In this document: positions 36,294 to 46,092 of the stretch, one piece after another | Layout of the letters: each line of letters starts with the position of its first letter | Numbering within the stretch: the first letter of the stretch is position 1 | NCBI RefSeq assembly: GCF_003122385.1 | Contig: NZ_CP029255.1 | Coordinates: 806,001 to 870,000 of the forward strand | Length of the DNA stretch: 64,000 nucleotides | Direction: 5' to 3' | Origin: Flavobacterium crocinum | Lineage (GTDB): Bacteria > Bacteroidota > Bacteroidia > Flavobacteriales > Flavobacteriaceae | Made by a program: the position numbers and the translations under genes | The notes under the pieces: model-generated | Databases searched by the model: none | What the model saw: only the letters and a program-made list of their open reading frames with translations | What the model was told of the DNA's origin: nothing

Positions 36294-37160
36294 ATGAAAT
36301 TAAAACAAATAGAAAGGGTCAAAAAAATCTCCAAAGAAGATTTTATTTCCCAATATGTAAAAAAACAAATTCCCGTTGTTGTTGAAGAGTTGACCGAGGA
36401 CTGGCCAGCCTATCAAAAATGGAAATTATCTTATATTAATGATATCGCCGGTGATATTACAGTTTCTTTATATGATGACCGCCCTGTAAACCACGAGGAA
36501 GGATTTAATCAGGCTCATTTAAAAATGAAGATGAGTGATTATATTAATCTATTAGAATCGAAACCTACCAATTACCGCATTTTTCTTTATAATTTAATGA
36601 AAGATGTTCCAACCTTAAAAAATGATTTTTTATGGCCGGATATTGGTTTAAAACTGGTTAAACAATTGCCGATGTTGTTTTTTGGAGGAGAAAATGCCAG
36701 AGTCTTTATGCATTATGATATTGATTACTCTAATATCCTGCATTTTCATTTCCACGGAGAAAAGCAATGTATGATTTTTGCTCCCGATCAGTCCAAATAC
36801 ATGTATAAAGTTCCACATGCGCTGATTTCGAGAGAAGACATTGATTTTGACAATCCTGATTACGAAAAATTTCCGGCCCTGAAAAATGCAGAAGGCTTTA
36901 TCACCAATCTAAAACACGGAGAAATGCTTTATATGCCGGAAGGATATTGGCACTACATGAAATATTTAACTCCCGGATTTTCAATGAGTCTTCGCGCATT
37001 TCCAAGGAATATTGCTAATTTATCCAAAGCAGCTTACAATGTTTTTATTATGCGCCATTTTGATATTATGATGCGAAAAATCAAAGGTCAAAAATGGATT
37101 GATTATAAAAATGAAAAAGCGATAACAAATACACATGAAAATCTGAGGCGTTCAGCATAA
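36294..37160 (+). CDS. JmjC/cupin_8-like 2-oxoglutarate-dependent oxygenase candidate
   Basis: The product is 288 residues. The double-stranded beta-helix iron triad appears as MHYDIDYSN (His140, Asp142) and GYWHYM (His220), the pattern of cupin_8 proteins related to FIH and JmjC hydroxylases. The HFHGEKQCMIFAP strand fits too. Such enzymes hydroxylate protein or small-molecule substrates using iron and 2-oxoglutarate. The substrate is unknown. Placed after bioB on the same strand but separated by a terminator, so probably independent. Confidence 0.85.
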   Translation: MKLKQIERVKKISKEDFISQYVKKQIPVVVEELTEDWPAYQKWKLSYINDIAGDITVSLYDDRPVNHEEGFNQAHLKMKMSDYINLLESKPTNYRIFLYNLMKDVPTLKNDFLWPDIGLKLVKQLPMLFFGGENARVFMHYDIDYSNILHFHFHGEKQCMIFAPDQSKYMYKVPHALISREDIDFDNPDYEKFPALKNAEGFITNLKHGEMLYMPEGYWHYMKYLTPGFSMSLRAFPRNIANLSKAAYNVFIMRHFDIMMRKIKGQKWIDYKNEKAITNTHENLRRSA

Positions 37161-37170
37161 TCATAAAAAA

Positions 37171-37207
37171 GGCGGTTGAAATTTTTAAATTCCAATCGCC
37201 TTTTTTT
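37171..37207. terminator. Bidirectional terminator
   Basis: GGCGGTTG pairs with CAATCGCC (one G-T pair), flanked by A and T runs, between two convergent genes. Confidence 0.85.
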
Positions 37208-37209
37208 AT

Positions 37210-40200
37210 TTAGTTAAAGATTATTTTTTTCGTTATCGTCTGATCATTATCTAATGTTACTTTTACCAGTAAAACCTGCGGCCCGGATCTCAGATTTGTA
37301 ATACGCCATTCTTTATTATCAATTCCCTTTTTATTGTATAATAATTTACCGCCAACATCATAAATCGAAGTTTCTTGTAATTTATCATAATCTGAAAAGG
37401 ATTGCAGTGTGATAATTTTATCTTTTACCGAAACAGAAATACTGTTTTCTAAACTGCTAAAATCTTCGTTTCCTAAAGTATCATTTGGATCTGTATAGCG
37501 CAGTACAAAACGTTTATAAAAATTCCCTGTAGCTGTTGTAAAAGTATAGTTTCCAGTTGTAAGATTGTGCACTTTCTTGGTTACATTATCCTGAAGATAA
37601 ATTGCCTGAGTATTTAAGCTTCCATCAGCATGGTCAATGGCAATTGTAAATTCACCTTGTATCGCTGATCGATATCCTAACGGAATTGTATCGGAAACTG
37701 TGAAAGGAAGTGCTCTTCCCTGAATTGCCAGTTTTTTGTTTTCATTTATGCTATAAAAATCTATTGTAGGATGAGCGTCCATACTCATTGCATCAAAATT
37801 GTTGTCCCAGAAATTTGTAGCTCCGGTTGCATATCCTATTAAAAGTTGTTTAAATGCTCCCTGATTATTGTATAAATTTAACCAGACTCTATGTCTTTCT
37901 ATTGTAATGGTTTCGCTTGATTTAAAAAACTGAGAGTTATTTCCGGATACTCGCATCGAATTGGTAAAAAGCGATTTCTGATTGGTTCTTGCTTTAACCA
38001 TAAAACCTTGTCCTGCCGCAATATATCCTTGTGGCACACTTTGATTTCCCGGATTAGGTGATGGAGTTCCGCTCATTCCACCAACAACTATACTTCCGGA
38101 TAAATTATAAATCGCAAAATCATCATTGCTATAATGATACAATCCGTCGCCGGAAGAGTCTTGTTTTGGCAGTGAATTATGTGTCCAAAAATATAATGTT
38201 CCATAAATATTAGCCGAATTGTCATGAATAAACTGATCTGCATAAATTGCAGAAGGATACGGATTACCATAAACACTGAATTTCTCTGCAACTACATCAG
38301 GACCTAAAATATCTCCATTATTTGGAACACCGGTAAACTGACCCGGGAAAACCTGAGGTATATTGATATCATAAGGTTGTGGTGCCCTAACACCATAACC
38401 TGTCCCTTTTATCATTTCCTGATTTCCATTATAAATTACGACCCATCCAAGCATTGGATCATATCTAAGAAATTTATCTCCTAATGTAGCTGGCGAAAAA
38501 TCATACAGTTTAAATGCCGGAACTCTAGTCACCGGAGATGACCAATACGTACCATCATAACGTCGTACTGGCTGAGAATTTCTTTTATAAATAATGTTTC
38601 CGGTATTAACCGCATTAGTAGTCTGCAATAAACTTGAGTTATTTTCGAAAGTTAATATTCCCCCACTATTGGTAACTGCATTTGTAATCGTCAAGGTATG
38701 ATTAGAATTCACTGTAACATTAACGCCAGAATCCACCAAACAAGAACAACCATTCAGGTTACCAGTAGTTGAATAATTCCCTGAAAAACGAATAGCATCA
38801 GTTAATACCGGTTCACTTCCTTTTGACCAGGAAGTGCCATTCCAAGTATTTGTTACCGGAGGTAAAATTTCAACATTTGCAGTTGGTACTGAAGGACAGC
38901 CAGAAGCATCCTGAATAGTAAAACTGTAAGTTCCCGGACTCAAATTTGAAACTGTGTAAGTTGTTCCTGATGGGGTATAAGTTTGAGAAACCGTTCCATA
39001 TTGTGTTATTAAATTATTTGGTGTTGAAATTAAGCTATTTAGAACAATACTTCCAGTTGGAGTTACACAAGTTGGCTGCGTAACTGTTCCAATTACAGGT
39101 GTAGAAGGTAATGGATTCACAGTAATCGTTGCCGATGCTCCTGTAAAGCCTGTAGTCCTAACACAGGTATTGGCTCCCGTTACGGAAATTAAAGTATAAT
39201 TTGTAGTTGCGGTAACAGGATTGATCACTGTATTGAATGGTGTACCGCTTGCTACATTATTGACAGTACGGTTCGCTGTTCCGTCATTATAAACAACTGT
39301 AAATGGTCCCGTTCCTGTGCTTGCTGTAAAAGTCAGTTGTCCAGTGCCTGTTGCACAAAATGGACCGTTGGCTGTCAAGCTTCCCTGTGGAAGGGGATTC
39401 ACTGTAATTGTTGCCGATGCTCCTGTAAAACCAGAACTTCGCACACAAGAATTAGCTCCCGTAACGGAAACTAAAGTGTAATTTGTAGTTGCGGTAACAG
39501 GATTGATCACTGTATTGAATGGTGTACCGCTTGCTACATTATTGACAGTACGGTTCGCTGTTCCGTCATTATAAACAACTGTAAATGGTCCCGTTCCTGT
39601 GCTTGCCGTGAAAGTAAGCTGTCCACTACCTGTTTCACAAAATGGACCGTTGGCTGTCAAGCTTCCCTGAGGCAGAGGAGTTATGTTAATTGTCGCTGAA
39701 GGTCCTGTAAAACCTGTATTTCTAACACATGTATTTGCTCCCGTTACTGAAACTAGTGTATATGATGTTGTACTTGTAACCGGAGTTGTAAAGGTATTGA
39801 ATGGAATACCGCTCACAACGCCTGCAACAGTTCGGTCTGCAGTCCCGTCATTGTAAACTACTGTATAGGGCCCCGTTCCTGCACTTGCCGTGAAAGTCAG
39901 CTGTCCGGCACCTGTAACACAAAATGGCCCGTTTGCGGTTAAACTTCCCTGAGGCAGAGGATTTATGTTAATTGTCGCTGAAGGTCCTGTAAAACCTGTA
40001 TTTCTAACACAGGTATTGGCTCCCGTTACTGAAACTAGTGTGTATGATGTTGTACTTGTAACCGGAGTTGTAAAGGTATTAAATGGAGTACCGCTCACAA
40101 CGCCTGTAACAGTTCGGTCTGCAGTCCCGTCATTATAAACAACTGTAAATGGTCCCGTTCCTGTGCTTGCCGTGAAAGTAAGCTGTCCAGTACCTGTTTC

Positions 40201-41598
40201 ACAAAATGGACCGTTGGCTGTCAAGCTTCCCTGTGGTAAAGGATTTACAGTAACAGTTGTTGGATTTGAATTTACAGCAGAACATGTTCCGCTTTGAAGT
40301 ACAGCTCTAAACTGAGTTGTTTGTGTTAAAGGTCCTGAAGTATAAGTCGTAGACGTGTTTGCTATATCCGTAGATGTAGCAAAAGAATCAGTAGAGGATT
40401 GCCATTTTAAAATGGTTCCTGTATGACCTGCTAATGTTAATGCTGCACTTGTCGCTCCTGAACAGATTGTTGTTCCTCCACTCACACTACCTCCAACTGT
40501 TGCAGGTGAAACAGTAACTGTTGAAGTACTATTTATATTAGAAGAACATACACCTGATGTTAAATTAGTTACTGTTATAGTACTAGTTCCTACCGTTGTT
40601 AAACCTGAAGCCTGAAAATTTAACGAACCTGCTGTAATTACTGTAACTACGACTGTTTGCCCCGTTTGGGCAGGATTGGTTGTATTATACTTTACAACGT
40701 AAGGACCAACCGGTAAACCCGCTGGGGTTGATGCGAGTGTAACTGAAGATGTTCCTGATGTTACACAAACATTTGATGCTGATATTGAACTTACACTGTA
40801 AGTTGGACAAGTATAAGTTACATTTACGCGACCCGCAGCTCCGTTGCCCCCAGATTGCGCAGCAGATCCTGATAAATGTAATCCACCACTTCCACCACCA
40901 CCTGGCGGGGTACCTGGCTGCCCTGGACCAAGTCCTAACAAAATACTTCCTGCTGCCGGGCCTCCCGCTCCTCCTGCGGTTCCTCCTGCTTTTCCTCCCG
41001 CTCCTGAAGTTGACAATAGATTTAATACACCAACAGCTCCATCACCTCCAGGATTTCCAGCTGTCGTTGTTATAGAACCTTTAGATACCGTACTTGACCC
41101 TCCAGCACCTCCTGTTGGGGTTACTGTACCAGAATAAGCTGGACCACCGCTACCGCCTGCCGCAAAAAAAACGCCTTCATATCCTTGAATATAAGAATTT
41201 CCTCCATTCCCTCCTGATCCTGTATTACCCAGAACTGTGGGAGCCACTTTAATCTGAAGGGTTGTTCCTGCTGTAACTGATATTGCTCCTTGAGCATAAG
41301 CGCCACCTCCGCCACCTGCACCACTTCTTCCCGTTAATATAACCGAATTACTTGCGCCTCCTCCTGCTCCACCAGCCCCCCAACCTTCAACATTCATACT
41401 AAGAACACCGGCAGGAACTACTATTGTGCCATCAGCATTAAATGGGGGATGTTGCGCCCATAACGAAATGTAAAAAAGAATAAAGAATAAAGAGAGTTTT
41501 ACCTTCGAGCTAGAAACTTTAGAATGTAGATTCGTTAAAGAAAAACGAAAGAGCAAAAATTTAGGTAAAATCAACGAGGCAGGTATTTTTTTTTTCAT
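37210..41598 (-). CDS. Giant T9SS surface protein: Gly-rich domain, four 94-residue repeats, shared C-terminal module
   Basis: The product is 1462 residues. A long N-terminal region ends in a signal-like hydrophobic helix (LSLFFILFYISLWAQ). A glycine-rich domain (about 60-260, with GAGGGGGAYAQG) resembles the Gly-rich modules of surface proteins. Ig-like stretches follow, then four near-identical 94-residue repeats each starting SLTANGPFC. From about residue 920 (TWNGTSWSKG) the protein carries a module also found in the three giant neighbours, with RRYDGTYWSSPVT, GYGVRAPQ, GNPYPSA and QGRALPF. It ends in a type-A T9SS tail (IYDVGGKLLYNK to TKKIIFN). The protein is expected at the cell surface; function is likely adhesion, not shown. 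Confidence 0.85.
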   Translation of the reverse strand: MKKKIPASLILPKFLLFRFSLTNLHSKVSSSKVKLSLFFILFYISLWAQHPPFNADGTIVVPAGVLSMNVEGWGAGGAGGGASNSVILTGRSGAGGGGGAYAQGAISVTAGTTLQIKVAPTVLGNTGSGGNGGNSYIQGYEGVFFAAGGSGGPAYSGTVTPTGGAGGSSTVSKGSITTTAGNPGGDGAVGVLNLLSTSGAGGKAGGTAGGAGGPAAGSILLGLGPGQPGTPPGGGGSGGLHLSGSAAQSGGNGAAGRVNVTYTCPTYSVSSISASNVCVTSGTSSVTLASTPAGLPVGPYVVKYNTTNPAQTGQTVVVTVITAGSLNFQASGLTTVGTSTITVTNLTSGVCSSNINSTSTVTVSPATVGGSVSGGTTICSGATSAALTLAGHTGTILKWQSSTDSFATSTDIANTSTTYTSGPLTQTTQFRAVLQSGTCSAVNSNPTTVTVNPLPQGSLTANGPFCETGTGQLTFTASTGTGPFTVVYNDGTADRTVTGVVSGTPFNTFTTPVTSTTSYTLVSVTGANTCVRNTGFTGPSATININPLPQGSLTANGPFCVTGAGQLTFTASAGTGPYTVVYNDGTADRTVAGVVSGIPFNTFTTPVTSTTSYTLVSVTGANTCVRNTGFTGPSATINITPLPQGSLTANGPFCETGSGQLTFTASTGTGPFTVVYNDGTANRTVNNVASGTPFNTVINPVTATTNYTLVSVTGANSCVRSSGFTGASATITVNPLPQGSLTANGPFCATGTGQLTFTASTGTGPFTVVYNDGTANRTVNNVASGTPFNTVINPVTATTNYTLISVTGANTCVRTTGFTGASATITVNPLPSTPVIGTVTQPTCVTPTGSIVLNSLISTPNNLITQYGTVSQTYTPSGTTYTVSNLSPGTYSFTIQDASGCPSVPTANVEILPPVTNTWNGTSWSKGSEPVLTDAIRFSGNYSTTGNLNGCSCLVDSGVNVTVNSNHTLTITNAVTNSGGILTFENNSSLLQTTNAVNTGNIIYKRNSQPVRRYDGTYWSSPVTRVPAFKLYDFSPATLGDKFLRYDPMLGWVVIYNGNQEMIKGTGYGVRAPQPYDINIPQVFPGQFTGVPNNGDILGPDVVAEKFSVYGNPYPSAIYADQFIHDNSANIYGTLYFWTHNSLPKQDSSGDGLYHYSNDDFAIYNLSGSIVVGGMSGTPSPNPGNQSVPQGYIAAGQGFMVKARTNQKSLFTNSMRVSGNNSQFFKSSETITIERHRVWLNLYNNQGAFKQLLIGYATGATNFWDNNFDAMSMDAHPTIDFYSINENKKLAIQGRALPFTVSDTIPLGYRSAIQGEFTIAIDHADGSLNTQAIYLQDNVTKKVHNLTTGNYTFTTATGNFYKRFVLRYTDPNDTLGNEDFSSLENSISVSVKDKIITLQSFSDYDKLQETSIYDVGGKLLYNKKGIDNKEWRITNLRSGPQVLLVKVTLDNDQTITKKIIFN
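39098..40225 (-). repeat. Four tandem 282-bp coding repeats
   Basis: Boundaries at 39098, 39380, 39662 and 39944 are spaced exactly 282 bp (94 codons). Units 1 and 2 share about 130 identical bases in the middle. Units 3 and 4 likewise share long identical runs, for example 46 bases near their high-coordinate start. Pairwise similarity suggests recent duplication or gene conversion. The array lies wholly inside the giant gene, so it is a coding repeat. Confidence 0.9.
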
Positions 41599-42032
41599 CG
41601 TACTATTTTTTAAATTATATAGAAAAGATTCAAATCAAATAAACTCTGATCGCTCTGAAATTCTAAATACCTTAAAAAAATAAATGCTGACTTGAGGATA
41701 GTAGCTCAAAATCAAAACAGAAAATAATAAAATGCAGTTTTTTTTAAGTGGTATTTAAAAAAGCAATCTTATTTCGGCTGGTAAAACATTAAATACAATT
41801 CAGTTTTAAAGGGATAAAAAGAAATGCATTTCAACGGGCTTTTAAGTCTTTTGTCGAGTAATTATCACAACAAGGTACGATTTTATTTACAGCAAAACTC
41901 ACAATGTAGTATTAAACATATATATTTAACAGTCAAAACTCAAAAAATACAAAAAATAAGAAAAAACTGTTAATTTTTAAAAATAACAAACCCAAAACAC
42001 TGAAAAACAATAAATTAAATAAAAACAAAAAA

Positions 42033-42053
42033 CTTTTACAGAATATGTAAAAG
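42033..42053 (-). terminator. Terminator of the delta-60 repeat gene
   Basis: CTTTTACA and TGTAAAAG pair across five bases, and on the minus strand TTTTTTG follows. The remaining 41599-42032 stretch is AT-rich, without an open frame or recognisable RNA. It presumably carries the promoter of the 37210-41598 gene, but no good TAnnTTTG stands out. Confidence 0.7.
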
Positions 42054-42080
42054 CCTTTTTATAAATAAAAAAAATCGGAA

Positions 42081-45000
42081 TCAAAAAATCACTTTTGCAG
42101 TGGTAGAATAACCATTTTCACAAGTTGCTTTTACCAACAAAACCTGATGAGAAGAAACTAAATCTGAAATGGTCAGCTTCTTTGTTTTTAGTTTTTCTTT
42201 TCGATACAACTCATTTCCTGAAATATCATATATTTTGATTTCACTAATATTTTCATCCAAAGATCCAATCGAAATAATATGATTTTTTACTGCTATTACA
42301 ACTTCTTCTGTTTTCTTTCTGTTTGTTGAAATTCCAAGAACATTGCTGCTATAAATTATAGAAAAACGTTTATTAAAAGTTCCTGCTTCCGATACGAATT
42401 GATAGGGAAGTTCACTAAGATTATGCACTTTCTCTAATGTTTTATCTACTAAAAAAATAGAGACTCCATCAAAGAATTTGTCCTGATGATCGATTTCCAA
42501 ATACAAGGTTCCTTTTACACTGGCTTTATATCCCAAAATAATTGAATCGCTTTCGCTAAATGGCATTGCCCTTCCCTGAATAGCCAATTTTTCATTTGTT
42601 GCAATACTGTAAAAATCTAATCTTTGACCTGAACTCAAAAACTCTGCATCATAGTTTAAATCCAGATCATTAGTAGCTTCGTTTGCGTACCCTAGCAAAG
42701 TTTGTTTAAATCCTCCTTCATTATCTCTGAGATTTAGCCAAAACCGATATTTCTCCTCTGGATAGCTCTCTTTTTTTGAATCATTAGCATACTTAAAAAA
42801 AGAACTATTGCTTCCGGAAATTCTCATGTTGTTATTGAACTCTATGGTACCTGCAGTATTGCTTTTTACAAAAAATCCCTGCCCGGAAGCAATAGTGCCA
42901 TCGGGAGCATTATTACTCACTCCAGAATTTAGAGCCCTTGTTCCAACACCTCCCAAAAGATTATAAGTCGCAAAACTATCATCAGAATAAATATTATTTA
43001 CAGGAGGCTGATTATGAGTCCAAAAATAAAGTGCTCCTTTTGTTTTTGTAGAATTGCATTTTAAAAAAGCATCTGCACTGATTGCAGAAGGATAGGGGTT
43101 ACCTAATAAATAGCTTTTATTAGGTATTTCAAAATCAACTTCTACTTTCCCATTATTAGGAATCCCTTTAAATGTCCCCTGGAATATTACACGATCTGTA
43201 ATGGAATAATTTTGAGGTGCTCTTACTCCATAACCATGTCCGGGAATCATAGTCATGGTTCCATTATAGTTTGTAACCCATCCCGAAACCGGATCGTACC
43301 AATAGTATTTATCTCCAAGGGTTTCGGGTGACAGATCAAACAACTTCTGATTATTTACAGGTGATGACCAGTATGTTCCATCGTATCGTATTACCGGAGT
43401 AGTATTTCTTTTTAGATGAATAATCCCTGTGTTTATCATATCATCGTCTGTCTGATATAAACTGGCAGCATTTTCTAAAACCAAAACACCAGAACCTGTA
43501 TAACTAAATTCGATTTCTAAGGTATTTTTCTCCAGCAAAACAACTGTCTTGTTTTCTTCAATATTACAACCACACATTTTTGTCGAGATTAAACCGGAAT
43601 AGTTTTCTTTAAAATAAACATCTTTTCCAACCGAAGGAAATCCATTTGACCATGTCGTTCCATCCCAAATTGTGATATTTACACAGAGTTTCAGGCGTGC
43701 AATTCTATGTTTTGAAATATTAGAAACGGAATTGAAATTACCTCCGATTAACAATTTATAATCCTCTGTAAAATTCATCGCAAAAAGCGTATTATTTAAA
43801 GGCGCAGTAAAAGAATTATCAAAAGATCCAGAAGGCATTAATCTAATAAGACGGGAGACAGCCAAATTTTTGTAGGTGCCGGAAAGAGCACCTCCAACCA
43901 ATATTCTTTCGTCAGGTTGTATTAAAATAGTTCTGACATCCCCTTTAGTAAAACCACCCCCCGATTCAAAACTAGTATCCAAACTTCCATCACTATTTAA
44001 TCGAAGGATTCTCTTTTGTGCTATTTTGTTAAAAGTTAAAAATGAACCTCCAACTATGATTTTTTGATCTGGCTGTACTGCAATTGCATAAACATTTTTA
44101 TCAAAACCTTCTTGATTATTAAATCCGAGTTCTGTACTTCCATCAGAATTTAAACGTACGAGGCCTGCAAAAGGCAAATTATTAAAGTTTTTAAAACGAC
44201 CTCCCACTAAAATTTTACCATCAGACTGCAATACTATTACTTCGATAATTCCATCTGCTCCTGCACCTGTATTAAAACTTAAATCTTTTGATCCGTCAGG
44301 AAGTAATCTTACGATTCTAACCGCATTTACTGTTGAACCATTGTATTTTGTAAAACCTCCAGCGACCACTATTTTTTGGTCACTCTGAACCGCCATGGAA
44401 TAAACTTGTCCGTTAAATCCTTCTCCTACATTAAAAGAATCATCAATTTGTCCATTTAGGTCAATTCTAACTATTCTATTAGTGGTAATATCATTATATT
44501 TTGTAAAATTTCCTCCTAAAACTATTTTATCATCTGATTGTTGAACAATTGCTTTTATCAAATTATTTGCTCCTGATTTTTCTGAATTAAAATCGGAATC
44601 AATAGAGCCATTTTCTAAAAGACGGGTAATTCTGGAAGCCGTTTCCCCATTAAACTTTTTAAAATTGCCACCAATAATAGATTTCTTATCAGAAAGAGGT
44701 AAAATGCTTAAAACTGAATTATCAAATCCTATTCCTGAAGCTAAGTAGGCTGTATCATGTTCTCCTTCGTTATCAATTTTAGCCAGTCTTCCTTGATTTA
44801 ACCCATCAAAAACAGAAAAAGATCCTCCAACAAACCAAGAACCTTCTTCATCAAATTCTAAACTTAAAACAGAAGCAGAAGCGGGCCCTGAACCAATGTC
44901 AAAATCTGATTTCAGTGTTCCGTCTGCATTTAGAAAAACAAGTCTGTTAACCTGTTTATTATTGTAAAGACCTGTAAAAGATCCTCCAACCATTATGTCT

Positions 45001-45941
45001 CCGTTTGGATTTACTTTTAATACCTGAACGCCTTCTTTACTAAAACCGCTACCTGTTTCAAAGCTCTCATCTCTGGTACCATCTTCATTTAAGCAAATTA
45101 TTCTATTGGCTGTAAAATCCTTGTAGGTTGTAAAATTGCCTCCTAGCAGTATCTTTCCATCAGATCGTAAGGCAATGGTATTTACATCATCATTAAAACC
45201 TGTACCAATCTTAAAATCCTCATCGTAGCTACCGTTCGGATTTAACTGAATAATTCTATTAGCTGATTTTCCATTAAACGCTGTAAAATTTCCTGTCAGA
45301 ATCACTTTTTGACTCGAAGTAACACAAGCGTGTGTAATATTAAGAGTAGAACCGGAACCTGTCAGAAATGAAGAATCGAGTGCCCCGTTTGGAAAGAGAC
45401 GCGCCACCCGATTGACTGTAGTATTATTGTATTTTGTAAAACTTCCGACAATAATTATTTTTCCATCAGACTGCCTTGCAATGTCATAAATAATTCCAGT
45501 GGCTGCTCCCACAGTTGTACTAAAACTATCGTCATAGGAACCATCAGGATTTAGACGAATAAGTCTTCCAACTGTAGTTCCATTATAACTTGTAAAATTT
45601 CCTCCCAAAATAATCTTTCCATCATCTTGCAAATAAGAGGCATAAATTTTACCATTAAAACCAGTCCCTGTATTAAAGCTTTCGTCTATTGATCCGTCAG
45701 GATTGAGACGAGTAATATAAGAAACAGGAACTCCATTTAGACTTAAGAAATCTCCACCCACAATTAAACTACCGTCTTCTTGCAAAAGTAAAGTTCTTAC
45801 AGCAGCATTAAATCCGTCTCCGATTTGCCCGTCATCTTTGGTATTAAAAGTAATGTCTACTTTACCCTGTTGAGCGAAAAGATTCTCTTTGGAAAAAAAT
45901 CCAAGAATCAAAATCAATAAATAAAATACTTTTTTTATCAA
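42081..45941 (-). CDS. T9SS surface protein with 14 delta-60 repeats and shared C-terminal module
   Basis: I chose the TTG at 45941 because it gives a clean signal peptide (MIKKVFYLLILILGFF to LFAQQ); a TTG at 46010 would precede it with an unlikely extension. The product is 1286 residues. Fourteen delta-60 (DUF5122) repeats of about 50-56 residues follow, each of the form DGKIILGGNFTSYNG and NRIVRLNPDGSxD. Fourteen would suit two seven-bladed propellers. From about residue 755 (IWDGTTWSNG) the shared module begins (IRYDGTYWSSPV, GYGVRAPQ, IQGRAMPF), ending in a type-A T9SS tail. Confidence 0.85.
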   Translation of the reverse strand: MIKKVFYLLILILGFFSKENLFAQQGKVDITFNTKDDGQIGDGFNAAVRTLLLQEDGSLIVGGDFLSLNGVPVSYITRLNPDGSIDESFNTGTGFNGKIYASYLQDDGKIILGGNFTSYNGTTVGRLIRLNPDGSYDDSFSTTVGAATGIIYDIARQSDGKIIIVGSFTKYNNTTVNRVARLFPNGALDSSFLTGSGSTLNITHACVTSSQKVILTGNFTAFNGKSANRIIQLNPNGSYDEDFKIGTGFNDDVNTIALRSDGKILLGGNFTTYKDFTANRIICLNEDGTRDESFETGSGFSKEGVQVLKVNPNGDIMVGGSFTGLYNNKQVNRLVFLNADGTLKSDFDIGSGPASASVLSLEFDEEGSWFVGGSFSVFDGLNQGRLAKIDNEGEHDTAYLASGIGFDNSVLSILPLSDKKSIIGGNFKKFNGETASRITRLLENGSIDSDFNSEKSGANNLIKAIVQQSDDKIVLGGNFTKYNDITTNRIVRIDLNGQIDDSFNVGEGFNGQVYSMAVQSDQKIVVAGGFTKYNGSTVNAVRIVRLLPDGSKDLSFNTGAGADGIIEVIVLQSDGKILVGGRFKNFNNLPFAGLVRLNSDGSTELGFNNQEGFDKNVYAIAVQPDQKIIVGGSFLTFNKIAQKRILRLNSDGSLDTSFESGGGFTKGDVRTILIQPDERILVGGALSGTYKNLAVSRLIRLMPSGSFDNSFTAPLNNTLFAMNFTEDYKLLIGGNFNSVSNISKHRIARLKLCVNITIWDGTTWSNGFPSVGKDVYFKENYSGLISTKMCGCNIEENKTVVLLEKNTLEIEFSYTGSGVLVLENAASLYQTDDDMINTGIIHLKRNTTPVIRYDGTYWSSPVNNQKLFDLSPETLGDKYYWYDPVSGWVTNYNGTMTMIPGHGYGVRAPQNYSITDRVIFQGTFKGIPNNGKVEVDFEIPNKSYLLGNPYPSAISADAFLKCNSTKTKGALYFWTHNQPPVNNIYSDDSFATYNLLGGVGTRALNSGVSNNAPDGTIASGQGFFVKSNTAGTIEFNNNMRISGSNSSFFKYANDSKKESYPEEKYRFWLNLRDNEGGFKQTLLGYANEATNDLDLNYDAEFLSSGQRLDFYSIATNEKLAIQGRAMPFSESDSIILGYKASVKGTLYLEIDHQDKFFDGVSIFLVDKTLEKVHNLSELPYQFVSEAGTFNKRFSIIYSSNVLGISTNRKKTEEVVIAVKNHIISIGSLDENISEIKIYDISGNELYRKEKLKTKKLTISDLVSSHQVLLVKATCENGYSTTAKVIF

Positions 45942-46041
45942 AATAATATAATTAGAGTTAATTTTTGTAAGAATTAAACTAAAATTATAAAGTATTAATA
46001 AAAAGTACAATACCGTAATTTAGGGATATTGCAACATAAAA

Positions 46042-46071
46042 AAAGTCCATTCTTTTGAAGGAATGGACTTT
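46042..46071. terminator. Terminator after the 2077-residue gene
   Basis: AAAGTCCATTC and GAATGGACTTT pair perfectly across eight bases; on the minus strand a T-rich stretch follows. Confidence 0.85.
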
Positions 46072-46092
46072 AAATTTTATTGATTTTATTTT

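Noticed and set aside
39098..40225. Regularly spaced repeats resembling a repeat array such as CRISPR
   Set aside because: The 282-bp units are continuous coding sequence within one frame and have no unique spacers.
40749..41137. Proline- and leucine-rich plus-strand frames
   Set aside because: They are the antisense of the glycine-rich domain of the 37210-41598 gene and show no independent gene features.
41599..42080. Possible RNA gene in the 482-bp gap between giant genes
   Set aside because: The sequence is AT-rich with only a terminator hairpin; no tRNA-like or conserved structured RNA could be recognised.
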